NCBI GenBank assembly: GCA_036435485.1 | Contig: CM071599.1 | Span: forward strand, 208,109,178-208,173,177 | DNA: 64,000 nt | DNA from: Saposhnikovia divaricata | Lineage: Eukaryota; Streptophyta; Magnoliopsida; Apiales; Apiaceae | Reading direction: 5' to 3' | In this document: positions 11,168-23,980 of the stretch, piece after piece | Layout: each line of letters opens with the position of its first letter | Numbering within the stretch: position 1 is the first letter of the stretch | Translations under genes and position numbers: made by a program | Notes under the pieces: model-generated | What the model saw: only the letters and a program-made list of their open reading frames with translations | What the model was told of the DNA's origin: nothing | Database searches by the model: none

Positions 11168-12503
11168 ATTCATTGAACATATTTGAATTGAATTAAATAA
11201 TAATTGAACCACACAATCGAACATACACAAGCTCAAGCAAATATACACAACAACTCAAGCGAATATTCACACAACGCCGCACGTATGTATAGGAGAAGGT
11301 CAGACCTTGAGTGAGATCGAGCCGAAGGTTAATTTACTTGTAAATTAAATTAGAGTACATTACACGCCATCCAATTGCTTATACGTCCTTCATTTTCTCT
11401 GGCCAACCAAATGTGTGTGACTTTCCCTGTTGTGCATTCATTTTTTTCTTCTCTCCCACTCATTGGTCTGTGTAAAATATAACTCCCGAGTTGGATAAGG
11501 TTTGTGAACCAGAGAAAATAAAAAAAAACAGAAAAATGGTTCATCTTCACCTTTTTCGATTGGAAACCAACTTTTGTCATAGTACCTGCCTTTTATCGTA
11601 GTACTATTACTCTAGACCCTTGGAACTTCTTTTTTTGACAGGAATCCTTGAACCAGATTACCATTGAAAACTTACATACACACATGACACACCTATGTGT
11701 ATACAACTGTCTAAGATTAAATGAATTCAGTTAATATAAGACTCCATATCACACCTATATCTGTGTCAAACACCATTATTTGTCTCTTCCCTTGTTTGGT
11801 ATTTTCTCTTTTTCGATTTTATACTTAGTTTTGGAAACTCATAGTTGTTGTCTAAGATCATATGAAATCAGGAGTATATACAATTATTAGTATTATTTCT
11901 GTTATGGTGGTTATGTACTCATGAGGAGAACAACTTGATGTTATTGTAAGATGTGACTACTCAATCTCGATTCTTAATTTATTTTTGGACCTATTTTTTA
12001 CCTCATAGAAGAAAGCTTTATTTTTGCTTTTCTTATTAAGACTTTATTGTTGTACATAGGGGTTATACTTGTTGAAGTCAGCCATTAATTAAAGTTTCGA
12101 AAAAAACCCATCAAATGAATTTATTTCCTTTATTTTGGAGAAAAACAAAACTAAATATTATCAAAGAGATGATCGAAAAACTCTGATCTATTGTATATAA
12201 CAAAAAGCCATGAAACAACTATGCATCTACAAGTGATTCAGAAATTATATGACCCTTACACTGCAATGACCCCCACTGGTCCATACCATATCCTCTAGGA
12301 TTACAACTGTGTATTGATGAAGGTCATAAAAAATGTATTGTAGTTGCTAGCTTTATGTTTTTTCAATTGAAAAAAAAAGACTTGCTAGATCAAAGAAAAG
12401 ATCAAGGGAGGGTCGACTTTACAGGATTCATGTAGGGTTTGCCCAACAGCAAAGACACAAAGGAGATCTCAGCATTTGAAGCTTTAAGCTGCAAATAGTA
12501 CTA
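11168..12503. other. Intergenic DNA, nothing recognised
   Basis: Includes a short imperfect repeat near 11225-11275 (CTCAAGCAAATAT / CTCAAGCGAATAT). An open minus frame at 11350-11580 has no recognisable protein and is probably chance. Confidence 0.4.
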
Positions 12504-12518
12504 AGATTATTTTGTATT

Positions 12519-12711
12519 GTTTTTTGATAATTTGGTGTTCAGGCAAGCTTTCGCGCACCTCGACTAATCCAGAGGACTGCTAGCACACTCGTATCCACCG
12601 AGCTCGCAATTCATTATTTTCATGTCTCCCAGTGGGATCGAACCTATGACCTTGGGGTGGTAAGCTCCTAAGTCACTGTACTAACCAACTGGGACACCAC
12701 CCGTGGAGGGT
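12519..12711 (-). mobile_element. tRNA-derived SINE with 15-bp target duplication
   Basis: Minus-strand order is a tRNA-like head (GTTGGTTAGTACAG as A box, GGTTCGATCCCAC as B box), a body with GGATTAGTCGAGGTGCGCG and GAACACC, and an A-rich tail. This matches tRNA-related plant SINEs sharing the conserved 3' block known from many angiosperm families. Flanking copies AGATTATTTTGTATT (12504-12518) and AGATTCTTTTGTATT (12712-12726) differ at one base: a clear target duplication. The copy is 193 bp; its boxes look intact, so Pol III transcription is conceivable. Confidence 0.85.
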
Positions 12712-12726
12712 AGATTCTTTTGTATT

Positions 12727-14650
12727 CATTGTATTCTCGGGATATGGTTTTCATGTACAAACACGAACTAATCCAAAAACCAAAAGACTAACGAGATCAA
12801 ACAATAGTTTGAGTAACTTATATCATTAGGCGTCCCAGCACGGTCCAGATACATTTGGGCAATTTACCAATGAATCTAAATCAGTTGGCAAAATTAATCG
12901 GAGCATTGCTTTCAATATATTTAATTAATATGTTTTATATACATATATTTAAATTGTCATGTATTCTTTTTTATTAACAAAGTATTTAACTAATAAATAA
13001 TATAACATCAAATATTAGATCCTGATTGAAGTGTAGGCAAAAGGCTCTAACTGATAAATTCGAGTGTAGTTTTCAAAAATTTGTAGATATATTTAGTGGG
13101 ATATGAATAGTGTACTAAAAAACAATGATTAATCGTTGTTTGGTAGTTCTTCAACTCGATTTTTCAAAAATCGGATCGTACTTCATTTTTTTATTAAAAT
13201 TGGATAAGAATCGATTGATTAATAATAATCGGTTGAAGATGGGCTTCATCGGTAATAGTTAGTAAAATTTGTGAAGCAAATATAAAAATTAAATTAAAAA
13301 TGTTGAAAGTTAGACTAAAAATTAAAAAAACATTATATCATATACATAAATCTTAATTTAGACGATTACATGATGAACTCTCTTTATTTTTCCTCATAAT
13401 ATTATTCAAAATATTAATTACTATTTTAAATTTTATTTATTTCGATCATGCTATTCTTTTAAATATATTTTTGTAAATAAATATTACTTGTATGCATGTA
13501 ATCAAAATTTTAATATAACTATGTACACACATAATATTTTATTAGTTTTGATTAGTGATCTGATTAATCCTCAATTATGCAATTAATTTTTAAATAATGT
13601 GTTCATCGATTAAGTCCAACTTTCATTTTTTACAATTGAGTATAAATTTGAATTCTCATCTGGAAAATTTCAATATTAAATCTTATTTTGCTTAAATATT
13701 ACTCAATTTGGATATATTTAAGTTGTGCATTTGACAAAGTGAAAGTTAATTACATTTAAAATTGCTCTAAATAAATTTTATTAACGACATATCTAGAAAG
13801 AAGAAGAAACTATTTAATATAAGAAGAATAACTATCTAGAAATTTTATTTACTATTTCGGCACCGGGACAATAGTGTGCTCTACACCATCTTTTATGGAG
13901 TATCTACCGTACACAGAACAGAACCATTTTTATCTCAAGATTGAGTCACATCTTGAAATTATAGCTCTTTTACTTGATGAGAGCACAATAAATGGCTCGA
14001 AAACATATGATTATATATCGTATGTATATACTATTATGTTGCTATTGTTTTTTATGATAAATATGTGATTGCCATTCGAATGTAATGGTCATGCTTGTTG
14101 ACAAGAGAGTTCAACAGAAATATAAGATGAGATTTATAAACCAGTACGTCATTTGAAATAAGATAGATTATTTAGATAGTGTTTCACCACAACATATGTG
14201 TAGACCATATAATTGTATGCGTGGACACAATTTAATTCTTCTAACTCCTTGACCTGTAAAAGGAACGGGAATGTCCTATATTGAGAGATAAATGTATATC
14301 ACAATGTTATATACTATTCATTTTGCTTTTACATGACTTACTGGGCAAGTATTCTAAACAAAAAATCCATTTCCAGTTTTCCTGCAGGATACTCTAGAGT
14401 TGGTAGTTGTAGCGAATGAGACTAATTCAAAGAAATTTATACATGTAGAAAATACATAAGCTCTAAAGTAAATATGTGTGCACAAAAAAAAATATATGAC
14501 ACTAAAATAGTTTATCTAAAACGATAGCAACCTATCAAACAGCAACTGCTCAGGAAAAACATAAAATATAATTTATGTGTTTGTTATGCATTTTTCAATT
14601 TAAAATTATATCCAATAACACTCTATATAAAGTTTAATACATACACAAAC
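12727..14650. other. Intergenic DNA, nothing recognised
   Basis: AT-rich throughout. The plus frame at 13874-14068 starts in CACCGGGACAATAG sequence and does not resemble a known protein. No RNA gene or clear repeat was found. Confidence 0.4.
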
Positions 14651-14753
14651 CTTGCCATGAAGAACGCCGATCTTGGTGTTGTGAAAGTGCTGCATCTTAT
14701 AGAGTACAATGTAATTGGGATCCAAGTTGGCGGGAGAAGGTTGTAACATAAAT
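14651..14753 (-). pseudogene. Candidate orphan exon
   Basis: On the minus strand, TATTCTAG followed by 103 bases open in one frame and ending GGCAAG, directly before GTTTGTGTATG. So the frame is bounded by an acceptor-like AG and a donor-like GT. The peptide contains DPNYIVLYKMQHFHNTKIG and ends VLHGK, and its GC content is higher than in the AT-rich surroundings. I do not recognise the family. No neighbouring exon was found, so it is probably a captured or stranded fragment. Confidence 0.35.
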
Positions 14754-15036
14754 CTAGAATACTTTAAAATGCTTCTCAGTTGTCACATTTTCTTTTCCTC
14801 TTTCTTTTCTTTTCAGTTCACTTTCCAATATGCAGTTACAAATTTTGTAAATAGAAATTCATATAAACAAGAGTACATGAGGCATGCAATTTCCATGCTA
14901 GCAATATCACATGGTTCACATAAATTTAGATAGTATTCGACAATTAAATTGACACCACAACATAAAAAAAATCGCATATACTTACTATAAGGACCATAAC
15001 ATACACCTATGCTAAAGTTCAAACTTCTAGAAAGAA
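14754..15036. other. Intergenic DNA, nothing recognised
   Basis: AT-rich; overlapping open frames on both strands look like chance. Confidence 0.35.
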
Positions 15037-15066
15037 CTAGCGTAATAGCTTGTGCAAGGCACGAGA
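15037..15066 (-). repeat. Helitron 3' end, degenerate
   Basis: Plus text is CTAGCGTAATAGCTTGTGCAAGGCACGAG in two parts: CTAG, then a weak stem CTTGTGC..GCACGAG. It matches the 3' end at 9010-9038 in order and spacing, with two stem changes. No 5' end was identified between here and the copia LTR. Confidence 0.45.
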
Positions 15067-15320
15067 CTCTATGTAAACGCCTCTAATTTTGTTTTAAGGA
15101 TGAAAGTAATGGTTGCTTTATTTGTAACTGTATTGTGAACTCGTAATTCTAAGATTGTAATATGAGTAGCAATACTTGTTGATAATGAGGAGTAAAGAAC
15201 CTTGTTATCGAGTAATTTGAATAGTTGGAACCACATATCCATCAGTATCGAATTCTGATGGTTATTTAAAATGATTAGAAAAGAAAAAAAAACACACATA
15301 ATTTTGATGGTTTTTCATAA
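15067..15320. other. Probable Helitron body remnant
   Basis: Sequence between the worn Helitron 3' end and the broken edge of the copia LTR. No genes seen; the minus open frame here is unlikely to be coding. Confidence 0.3.
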
Positions 15321-16183
15321 TGACAGACAAATACACTTTCTAACTTGTCTATCCCTATTTGGTACACGTCTAGGCAGTTTGTAATTTGATCATCTCTTTG
15401 ACCTGCTCAGATCCACTACTTTAGCAGCTTGTCTCCTTTAACATCTCTCTAAGCTTCTTTGTAGACTTTCCATGTACACTTTACAGTACAGTGGTCCTGT
15501 AAGTGTCATGACTTGTTGCAGGTTTCTGACTTGTACATCTTCTGTAGTTTGTCTTTAATAATCTATTCGAGAAATGACTAAGTACTTGATTCGAGAACAA
15601 GAATTGAATAGTTAGATAACTCTGAGTTCTCGAACAAGCTCTTCTTGTCATATCGAATCACTTCTTGAATGAATCTTTTCTTCAGGAATCCTTGACCTAT
15701 CTAATAGAGCCTTTTTACTTATGGAATCCTTGAGATGTCGAATTAGCTTCCTGAGATATCGAATGTAACTTTGATTTATTGACCCTTTGAGAACTCGAAT
15801 GATACTTTGACTTATCAACTTCTTGAGTTCTCGAATATGATATTAGACATGTCGAATCCTTGACTTCTCGAATAGACAAAAATAATTCTCGAATTAGTAC
15901 TTAGGCAAATCTTCAATCTTCAAATTTTTAACTGTGTTTATTACTACAATCTTGTTCTTCAAGCGTGAGGTATGATCTCTGGATCTTCTTTCAAGCATTA
16001 TTTCATGACTTAATTTATACAGTTACACAGCTAGTAATTCGATGCCTATTACAAGTACTAGTACAGAAAGAAACTCTATAAGTAGAGGGTTCCCCAGTTA
16101 AGGAGTCATGTAAGTAATGCAAAGCATTGCAAACAATTAGGCTTGTTATTAGATATTGTACAGGCATGCCTCTGTGACTAACA
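15321..16183 (-). repeat. 3' LTR of copia element B, truncated
   Basis: Ends on the plus strand with GGCATGCCTCTGTGACTAACA, i.e. starts TGTTAGTCACAG on the coding strand. It matches 39780-40675 throughout, but about 350 bp of the LTR's 3' part is missing at the left edge, where similarity stops at GACAGACAAATAC. It contains about 11 TTCGA/TCGAA sites between 15560 and 15900. Confidence 0.85.
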
Positions 16184-16197
16184 ATCTCCCCCAAATT
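16184..16197 (-). other. Polypurine tract of element B
   Basis: Minus strand reads AATTTGGGGGAGAT directly before the LTR's TGTTAGTC: the plus-strand DNA primer of the element. Confidence 0.75.
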
Positions 16198-16342
16198 GTG
16201 AGTGAGACCCTTAGTCACAATTTCATGTCTAATAACAAGCCTAACATATATAAAGGTAAAACTTGAAAAGTACAGGTATGGAAATTTATTGAAATATGAA
16301 TAAAAGTACAAAGACAACAATCTTACAGTCTATGAAGAAATA

Positions 16343-16767
16343 CTAGCCATGGTCCATAGAATTCATCCTTTGTGCTTCTTTAGCTTGTAAATCATCACTT
16401 TCTTTCTTTTCTTTCTCTTTAGCTTTCTTTGTATTTTCATCCATAGCAAGTATGATATCTTGCATAGCATCGAGTTCTTCAATTAGAGGGGAGCCTGATA
16501 GATTTTTGATTACTTCCTTTAGCTTTGCCTCAGGGTAGGAACTGATGTAGTCCATCATGATCTTCACAGTGCCTCCATTTTTCCTGTATTTCACTGTAAA
16601 GATTGTACTTGACCTTGCACAATCCTTTAGCTCTTAACTCATTTGCCTTGGCATCAAGCAAAGCTAACTCCTCCTCTTTCTTTCTCAGCTTCTCTTCATT
16701 CTCCCTTCTCAACACCTCTTCATGATCTCTCTTCTTTTTTATGAAATGTGCTTTCTCCACCTTCCAG

Positions 16768-16826
<59 letters not shown>

Positions 16827-17166
16827 TTCAAAGTTTAGGAGCACCATCACTCTCTCTAGATCATATAATTTGCCCCAGTGTTGGTACGTGCCTTGATTGA
16901 ATCTTTTCATCCTCCCATCTGTGTACTTGAACTCTAGGAAGTCATCAACTATTGCCACATGATATATCCTTTGAGCTTGTAGAAATGCCAATGTATCTCT
17001 GTCAAAATCCTCATCAAGAGGTGGCAAGTCTAGCCATAGTATAATTGTGATGACCTGGGATATAGATGTCTTCACTCTTGCCTTTCTAGCAACTGACTTG
17101 ATTCTTAGCTTCTGCATCTTGTCACTTGGAGAGAGTTTGAAACCTTTAGCCTTGGACCATTGTAGT
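16343..17166 (-). pseudogene. Third ORF of element B, C-terminal part
   Basis: Continuation of the ORF that is cut by G1 at 28354; the frame QWSKAKGFKLSP follows the junction. The piece carries a WLDLPPLDEDFDRDTLAFL segment, then (Arg-Glu)n coded by a CT microsatellite, then a strongly charged probable coiled coil (KKRDHEEVLRRENEEKLRKK) and a helical tail ending RMNSMDHG and a stop 145 bases from the polypurine tract. One frameshift lies near 16580-16610. Function unknown; such extra ORFs between pol and the 3' LTR are known in Sirevirus-like copia elements. Confidence 0.6.
16770..16823. repeat. (CT)27 microsatellite inside the third ORF
   Basis: Pure dinucleotide run within coding sequence; on the minus strand it is (AG)n and encodes alternating Arg-Glu. 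Length changes that are not multiples of three would shift the frame. Confidence 0.95.
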
Positions 17167-18195
17167 TGTAACATCCCGATTCCGAAAATATAAATTTTGA
17201 TTATTTTATTGGGAATAAGATTTATTGCGGGTAAATTTTGAACCGTTTTGGAGGTAATAAAGAATTTAGAGACCGAGACGATAAATTGTGGATTTTGAGA
17301 AATAATTTCTTTTGTTGGTTTAGAGTGAAATTATTATGTCAAATATTAATTATTTAACGTTGGATGATTTTTAGGATTTATTTCCGAAAAATTTATAAGT
17401 GGACTCGTAATTATTTAAAATACGAGATTTTTGGAGATTTGACGACTTTATTTTTATTAAGTTAAGTTGTATAATTATTTAGGAAATTTCGGGGAATAAT
17501 TGTTTTAATAAAACAATTTTGAGTGGAATAAAAAGGAGATAAAACGAATGAGTAGTTTTAAATTGGGTCGGAATGAATTGTTAGCAAGATAATATATGTA
17601 TTGGGCTTAAGCCAAATAACGCACCAAAACACACTGCAGAAAGAAAGAAAAAAAAGATACGGGAAGAGAGAAATAGAATTGGGGGAAAAATTAGGGTTTG
17701 GGGAAATTGAATTTGGGGATTTTAATTGAAGAAAGGAGAAGAGGGGAGAGGTGTTGTGTGTGAGCTATGCGTGTATGTATGTATAGGCGTGTGTAACATG
17801 CGTGTGTGCTGTGTGGTGTTGTAGAGGTGGCCGGAGAAGCCACCACCGAGCAGTGGTGGCGGCAGCAGGTCGGACAGCGAAGAAAGGAGGGGGAAGAGCA
17901 GTTGTACGTGTTCGTGATGTGCATATGTGCGTGTATATGTTGTGTGCGCGCTATGGGTGTGTTTCGGAGGGTGTGGGTGGTGGTGTTGTATGATGGCAGC
18001 AGTGGAGAGACCACCACTGATGGTGGTGGTGGTGGGGTTGTGCAGGAGAGAAGAGAGGGAGAGAGATAGAGAGAGAAAGAAAGAGAGGGAGAGATAGAGG
18101 GATAGAAAACGCTGGAGAGATTGTTCGATATTGGGAGAGATGCAGTAATATTTCAGAGAGAGCATTACGGAAGACAGAAGAAGAGATTGAGATGG
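17167..18195 (+). repeat. 5' LTR of G1, truncated
   Basis: Matches 19844-20870 collinearly, then diverges at GAGATGGAAAGAAGG. It contains a GTGGTG-rich block (17800-18030) and a GAGA-rich tract (18050-18110). Open frames here are low-complexity shadows. Confidence 0.8.
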
Positions 18196-19829
18196 AAAGA
18201 AGGAAAAGAGAAGGAAAGAGGAAGTGATAGGATGTTATATGATAATTTTGGAATATGATGACATTTGAGAAATTGTTGATTAATTTAGGATCTTGTGTTA
18301 AGATTCTAAAGATACTTATGGAGAATAACAGTGACTGATAATTTTTGGGAATATATACAGTATGAAATTTAGATATATTATAATAATAATGATATTATTA
18401 ACTAAAGAGAAATTTTTTGCTTGAGATTATATGGTACTGATTACTGATACGAGAATTTGAGGATGTAGGTTGTTGATCGAGGATGATATTAGTAGAATTA
18501 AGGAAATTTTGGGATTCTTGGGAATTCAAGTATTTGAGGATTTATTATCTTGTTATTCAAGGATGAGATAGTATATGTGGGTCCGAGTCACTTAGACTTC
18601 CTTTCGCCATTGATGTTGATCAAGTATTTAGATAGCTGTTGACATTTGTTGCCTTGTCTGCTAGTTTAAATTTTCGCAGAGACTGCGGTTCCACCTCAGA
18701 TAGTGACTGTTGCACCGTTCGGGAAATTTTGATGCATCGAGAGATTTTGATATATATTGGAAGCTAGTAGTAAGAGTCAAGATATATGATAGATAGCGTC
18801 ATGAGTATGCTTCTTGCGTCAGGACGTGATGATTCAGCTTAGAGATTAAGAACGATGTGAATTGACGCCAGGATTCCAGAAATGGATAGGGATGATGTTT
18901 AAAAATCTTGATGATATGATTTTGTTGATGATTCCAAGGACTACAAAAGGAAGATGCTAATGACCGTGATGATAATTTCTTTTGTTACAGCTTTTGTTGG
19001 AAACTATGTGTATGTCAGCTTGTAGATCCTTACCTTTTGGCATCGTACAAAGAGATCACGTAGAACGTAACATGTGGATGACTGTAGAGTTACGTGTTGT
19101 CGACTGATGAAAGGCCATATTACAAGTACTTGAGATGATTTTGAATCTCAAAGGAAATATGATGATTATCATGATAAAGTGGATATGTAATCTTAAATGG
19201 GAGATACATATAAATGATGATGAGTAAGTATTTGTGTGTACTGAATTACTGTTGATTTCCGACCGTGAGGGATATCTTGAGTTTTGATTGATGATTTATG
19301 GATGAGAAGTTAGTATTCTTACATTGATATTGTGAATTGTTGATGCTTCCTTGTTGGAAGTGAAGCTTAACCAGTTGGTTAGCTGGTCAGAATCCCCACT
19401 AGTAGAACTTGTGAACCTATCATGTATGAATACTCATATTTTTAATCCTTGTGTGATGAATTATTGGTGATATTCTTTTGAAGATTCTTATAATTATTTT
19501 AGAAGAAGATTAAGGCCTATAGCTGAAATCATGTGAAGAGATAGTATTCGTGAGAAATACTGTAGAGCAACTTTTAGGTTGGAGAGTCAACCAGGAATTG
19601 GAATGTGAACCGATAGAGGTTCAAGAGAGTTTAAAATTTGAGAAAACCCCGTAGAGACTATGATTGACAGGAGCAGATGTTAAGAATGAAGGTAACACCT
19701 TTGATGAATTTTATGTGACAGTCATAATGTTAAAGAAGAACTTGGAGACCATAAACCTTTATGAGGGGGAAGTATCCCACTTTGTTTTGGTGAGACTAAG
19801 TGCGCTCAATTTCGAGAACGAAATTTTTC
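18196..19829 (+). other. Degenerate interior of G1
   Basis: No PBS and no frame that reads as gag or pol. Only the last bases before the PPT (CTCAATTTCGAGAACGAAAT) resemble the usual 3' end of plant gypsy elements. Non-coding in its present state. Confidence 0.55.
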
Positions 19830-19843
19830 TAAGGGGGGGAGGA
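19830..19843 (+). other. Polypurine tract of G1
   Basis: TAAGGGGGGGAGGA directly before TGTAACATCCC; fixes the plus orientation and the start of the 3' LTR. Confidence 0.8.
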
Positions 19844-21475
19844 TGTAACATCCCGATTCCGAAAATATAAATTTTGATTATTTTATTGGGAATAAGATTT
19901 ATTACGGTTAAATTTTGAACCGTTTTGGAGGTAATAAAGAATTTAGAGACCGAGACGATAAATTGTGGATTTTGAGAAATAATTTCTTTTGTTGGTTTAG
20001 AGTGAAATTATTATGTCAAATATTAATTATTTAACGTTGGATGATTTTTAGGATTTATTTCCGGAAAATTTGCAAGTGGACTCGTAATTATTTAAAATAA
20101 GAGATTTTTGGAGATTTGACGACTTTATTTTTATTAAGTTATGTTGTATAATTATTTAGGAAATTTTGGGGAATAATTGTTTTAATAAAACAATTTTGAG
20201 TGGAATAAAAAGGAGATAAAACGAATGAGTAGTGTTTAAATTGGGCCGGAATGAATTGTTAGCAAGATAATATATGTATTGGGCTTAAGCCAAATAAAGC
20301 ACCAAAACACACAACAAACACACTGCAGAAAGAAAGAAAAAAAAAAGATACGGGAAGAGAGAAATAGAATTGGGGGAAAAATTAGGGTTTGGAGAAATTG
20401 AATTTGGGGATTTTAATTGAAGAAAGGAGAAGAGGGGAGAGGTGTTGTGTGTGAGCTATGCGTGTATGTATGTATAGGCATGTGTAGCATGCGTGTGTGC
20501 TGTGTGGTGTTGCAGAGGTGGCCGGAGAAGCCACCACCGAGCAGTGGTGGCGGTAGCAGGTCGGACAGCGAAGAAAGGAGGGGGAAGAGGAGTTGCACGT
20601 GTTCTTGTTGTGCATATGTGCGTGTATATGTTGTGTGTGCACTGTGGGTGTGTTTCGGAGGATGTGGGTGGTGGTGTTGTATGATGGCAGCAGTGAAGAG
20701 ACCACCACTGATGGTGGTGGTGGTGGGGTTGTGCAGGAGAGAAGAGAGGGAGAGAGATAGAGAGAGAAAGAAAGAGAGGGAGAGATAGAAAACACTGGAG
20801 AGATTGTTGATATTTGGAGAGATGCAGTAATATTTCAGAGAGAGCATTACGGAAGACAGAAGAAGAGATTGAGACGGAGAGATGTTAGAGAGATGTAGGC
20901 AGGTAGGAGAGAAAAATCGGTGAAGATAGAGGAGGTGCGTGGTCGTGGAAATGACAAAGGTTCGCAAAAAGGAAAAAAAGGGCAGCGGTAGTGGTCACCG
21001 GAGAAGCGTGATGGTTCGATAGTGGTGTGCGTGTTTTGCACCGTTATTGGAAAAATGGATTGAGGAATGGTTGGACTGCTTGGATAGCGGTGGTTGTAAG
21101 TATATCTTGCTGTGATAAATTGAAGATAATGTGTTATATTTCTGTTAATGTATTTACTGTGTTTTAAACCCTATGCGTATTTAGTTTTATGCGCGTATAA
21201 ATGTGAATTTGTGGATTTTAGAAGAATATATTTTTCAAGTAGAACTGTGTATTTGTGGAGTTTAGAAAAATTATTGATTTTGAGTTGGAAAAGTAAAAAT
21301 GTGGATTTATGGGTTTTAAAAGGAATATATCTTTTAAATCGAAGTGTTTACAGTGTGATTTTTATAATATTATGAATACTCATTAAACTGTTTTTAACTA
21401 GTATATGTTGAAATGTGATTTTGAGGAAAACTGAGCAGACTGGCATTGCTAGTGAGTCACTCCCAAAATGGGAAT

Positions 21476-21571
21476 GGTAGAACCTCCAGAAATGGAGATG
21501 GTAGAACTTCCAGAAATGGAAATTGGTAGAACTTCCAGAAATGGAAATTTGTGAACTTCCCGAAATAGGAA
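21476..21571 (+). repeat. 24-bp tandem array in G1 LTR
   Basis: Four units of GGTAGAACTTCCAGAAATGG plus four more bases, the first and last diverged. It belongs to the LTR; no spacers, so it is not a CRISPR. Confidence 0.85.
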
Positions 21572-22621
21572 GTAAAGGCCGGGGACCCCAAATGATGAAC
21601 TTGATGAACTTGTCGTGTGTAGAATGCCCAGTTTTTCCTCACGTAAATTGTGAAGTTTATATTTTTATTATAAACAGTGAATTGTGAAATGATGTGGATT
21701 GCTTATATGCAATATTGTGAGAATGATTTAAGATTCAGTTTATCGCGAAATTGTGTTGAGTTTCGGATTATTATGAAATAATATTGTTTACGAAATTATT
21801 ACTCAGTTTTAAAAGATGAACTAGCGTTCTACCCGTGCTACGCACCGAATGGTAAAATTTATTAATTATTTAATGTAAACATATAATTTTAATTATTATT
21901 TAAAAAAAATATTAAATTTCATTAATATATAATTAATTTAAATATGAAATTACTTATTCGTCAATTTATACCAATTGCATTATTATTAATATTATCAAAC
22001 AATTATCATAACATTCACATCCCCAGCTTAAACGTTCTAAACCCCTCTTTATTATTTTTTCTTCATTTTGATTTTTATTTGATATCTCTCATTTTTTAGA
22101 ATCTTCCTACCGAGTTCATAAGTTTTTTTTACCCATATTTTAAGTTTTGTTCTTTTGGAAATTTGGTAAATTTAAATGTGGAGTATTGTGGGTTTCTAAA
22201 ATTTTTATTATATTAATTCATTCAAAATAAATTATTAAAGTAAAGGATTGCATGTTTCAGCGATAAAAGAAAGGATTTCTACTATGAAAGATCCGTTAAA
22301 CGAACGTAGTTATGATAAAAGAAACTTTCATCTAATCTAGTTTCCTATTTGTTCATTCAATATCATTTTTACAAATTTTATGTTCTTTTTTATTAGTGAG
22401 TTGATTTACTTTAGAAAAATTAACATTATTAATCAAAACAAACAATCCAATATATCTCGTTCTTAGAGTAAGATATGACTATTAGAATTTATTGTGATTG
22501 CCCTCAGCTTATTTTTAATGACAACTTAAAATATGTATATTCAGTTTGGGAGTTTGTATGTTTATTTTTTTTCTTTTTAATTAAAATATGGTATATTAAA
22601 TATTAGTTTTTTTTACCCATA

Positions 22622-23340
22622 AATAGGGATGACAAATTAATTCCATCTGATTGAACCTGATTCGAAATTCGAAATTTTAGATAAATCGAACCCAAATTTT
22701 TTAAATTTAAATTTTAAATCCGAAATAGTTTCGATTTGGATTTCAATTGTACCAAACCGCTATATGATTTGAAATCCGAAACCCGATCCAATATCGAAAC
22801 CTAATACATAAATAATATGACATCATAATTTGAAATTATTATATGTAATATTTTGGATGTAAGGCATACAATTTATTTATATTTATTCAAATATTTCATT
22901 AGAAATAGTCAATACTAATTTAGTAATTAGAATTTTTATTTCTCAGTCTCAAGTTTTATTTCAATATATATAATGTAATTTTCTTTGTTTTACATAAATT
23001 TTTAATTTGTCATGTATACGAAAAATAATTTTTTTTACATATTTTAAATTATAATTAGTATGTCAATTAGTATTATATGTTACATTTGACTACTTACTTA
23101 ATTTAATCATTTTAGTATTTAATTATTGTAAAAAAATACTTACCATTATTTGTGTGTAGCAATTTTTTTAAATTTGACTACATTACTACCGATTTTGGAT
23201 CCCCAAAAAAACCAGATCTAATCCGAACCCGATGAATTTGATTTTGGATATTGAGTTTTGGATTTGAATTTATTTTTAAAAGCTGAAAATATTTGGATAT
23301 GGATTTGGATTTTACAAAATTTGTACCTCGTCCAACCTGT
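22622..23340. repeat. Low-complexity repeat with CCGAAAT/ATTTCGG words
   Basis: Starts ATAGGGATGACAAATT and ends TTTGTACCTCGTCCAACC, roughly inverted to each other, with many 'AATCCGAAA' and 'GGATTTGGAT' words near the ends. Similar to palindromic non-autonomous TIR elements, but no target duplication was found. Confidence 0.3.
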
Positions 23341-23723
23341 AAAGTGGGTATACAAAAATAAATAAAGAAAACTTTTAATATGATATGATTGGTCTAAAAT
23401 TTAGGAATGAAATCTGATTGGTCCTAAAATAATTCCTCATTTTTTATTGGTTAACCGCATAGAGTGGTCAAATAAAATAAAATTATCACACATGATGGAA
23501 TTATGCATTAACTAAATAAAAAAAAAGGGATATTTACAAAAAAATATATGTTTTTAACTTTCTTTTATGTGTTTACTATCATTAACTTCGTCTTTCAATT
23601 CTACAATCTTACTTTTACAAATATACTACCAACTTTGTTTTTAACTTTTTATTTTTTTAAAAATACGTTTTGCAACCTTTGCAACCTCATCTGTAAATTC
23701 AGGGCGGCGCCAGCCGTGTGAGT

Positions 23724-23856
23724 TGCAAAAGTTGCAACTGAAAACTGGAAGTTGCAAAAGTTGCAACTGAAAACTGGAAGTTGCAAAGAGGTTGCAAAAG
23801 TTGCAGCTGAAAACTGGAAGTTGCAAAAGTTGCAACTGAAAACTGGAAGTTGCAAC
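23724..23856 (+). repeat. GTTGCAA/CTGAAAACTGGAA tandem array
   Basis: Four to five units of about 29 bp (GTTGCAAAAGTTGCAACTGA, AAACTGGAA) in the left arm of the foldback element; an inverted, more worn copy lies at about 24295-24475. Confidence 0.85.
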
Positions 23857-23935
23857 TTCGATGCTATATATGGGAGCAGACGAATTTCTGATTGCAAGTT
23901 CCAGTGTTCAGTTGTCATTTTTGACCATTTTTTTG

Positions 23936-23940
<5 letters not shown>

Positions 23941-23976
<36 letters not shown>
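23941..23976. repeat. (AT)18 microsatellite
   Basis: Perfect AT run at the centre of the foldback element. Confidence 0.95.

Positions 23977-23980
<4 letters not shown>

Noticed and set aside
11350..11580. 76-codon minus-strand frame
   Set aside because: No recognisable motif, no neighbouring signals, AT-rich context; treated as chance.
17691..18165. Open frames on both strands rich in His/Thr/Ser or Gly/Val/Arg (also 20382-20967)
   Set aside because: They lie in GTGGTG- and GAGA-rich parts of the G1 LTRs, occur in several frames and on both strands, and their compositions follow the repeats.
21476..21571. Regular short repeats suggesting a CRISPR array
   Set aside because: Units are directly tandem with no unique spacers, within a plant LTR.
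23641..23979. Open frames with QLPVFSCNFCN-like repeats
   Set aside because: Translation of the GTTGCAA tandem array of the foldback element in various frames; no known cysteine-rich family.
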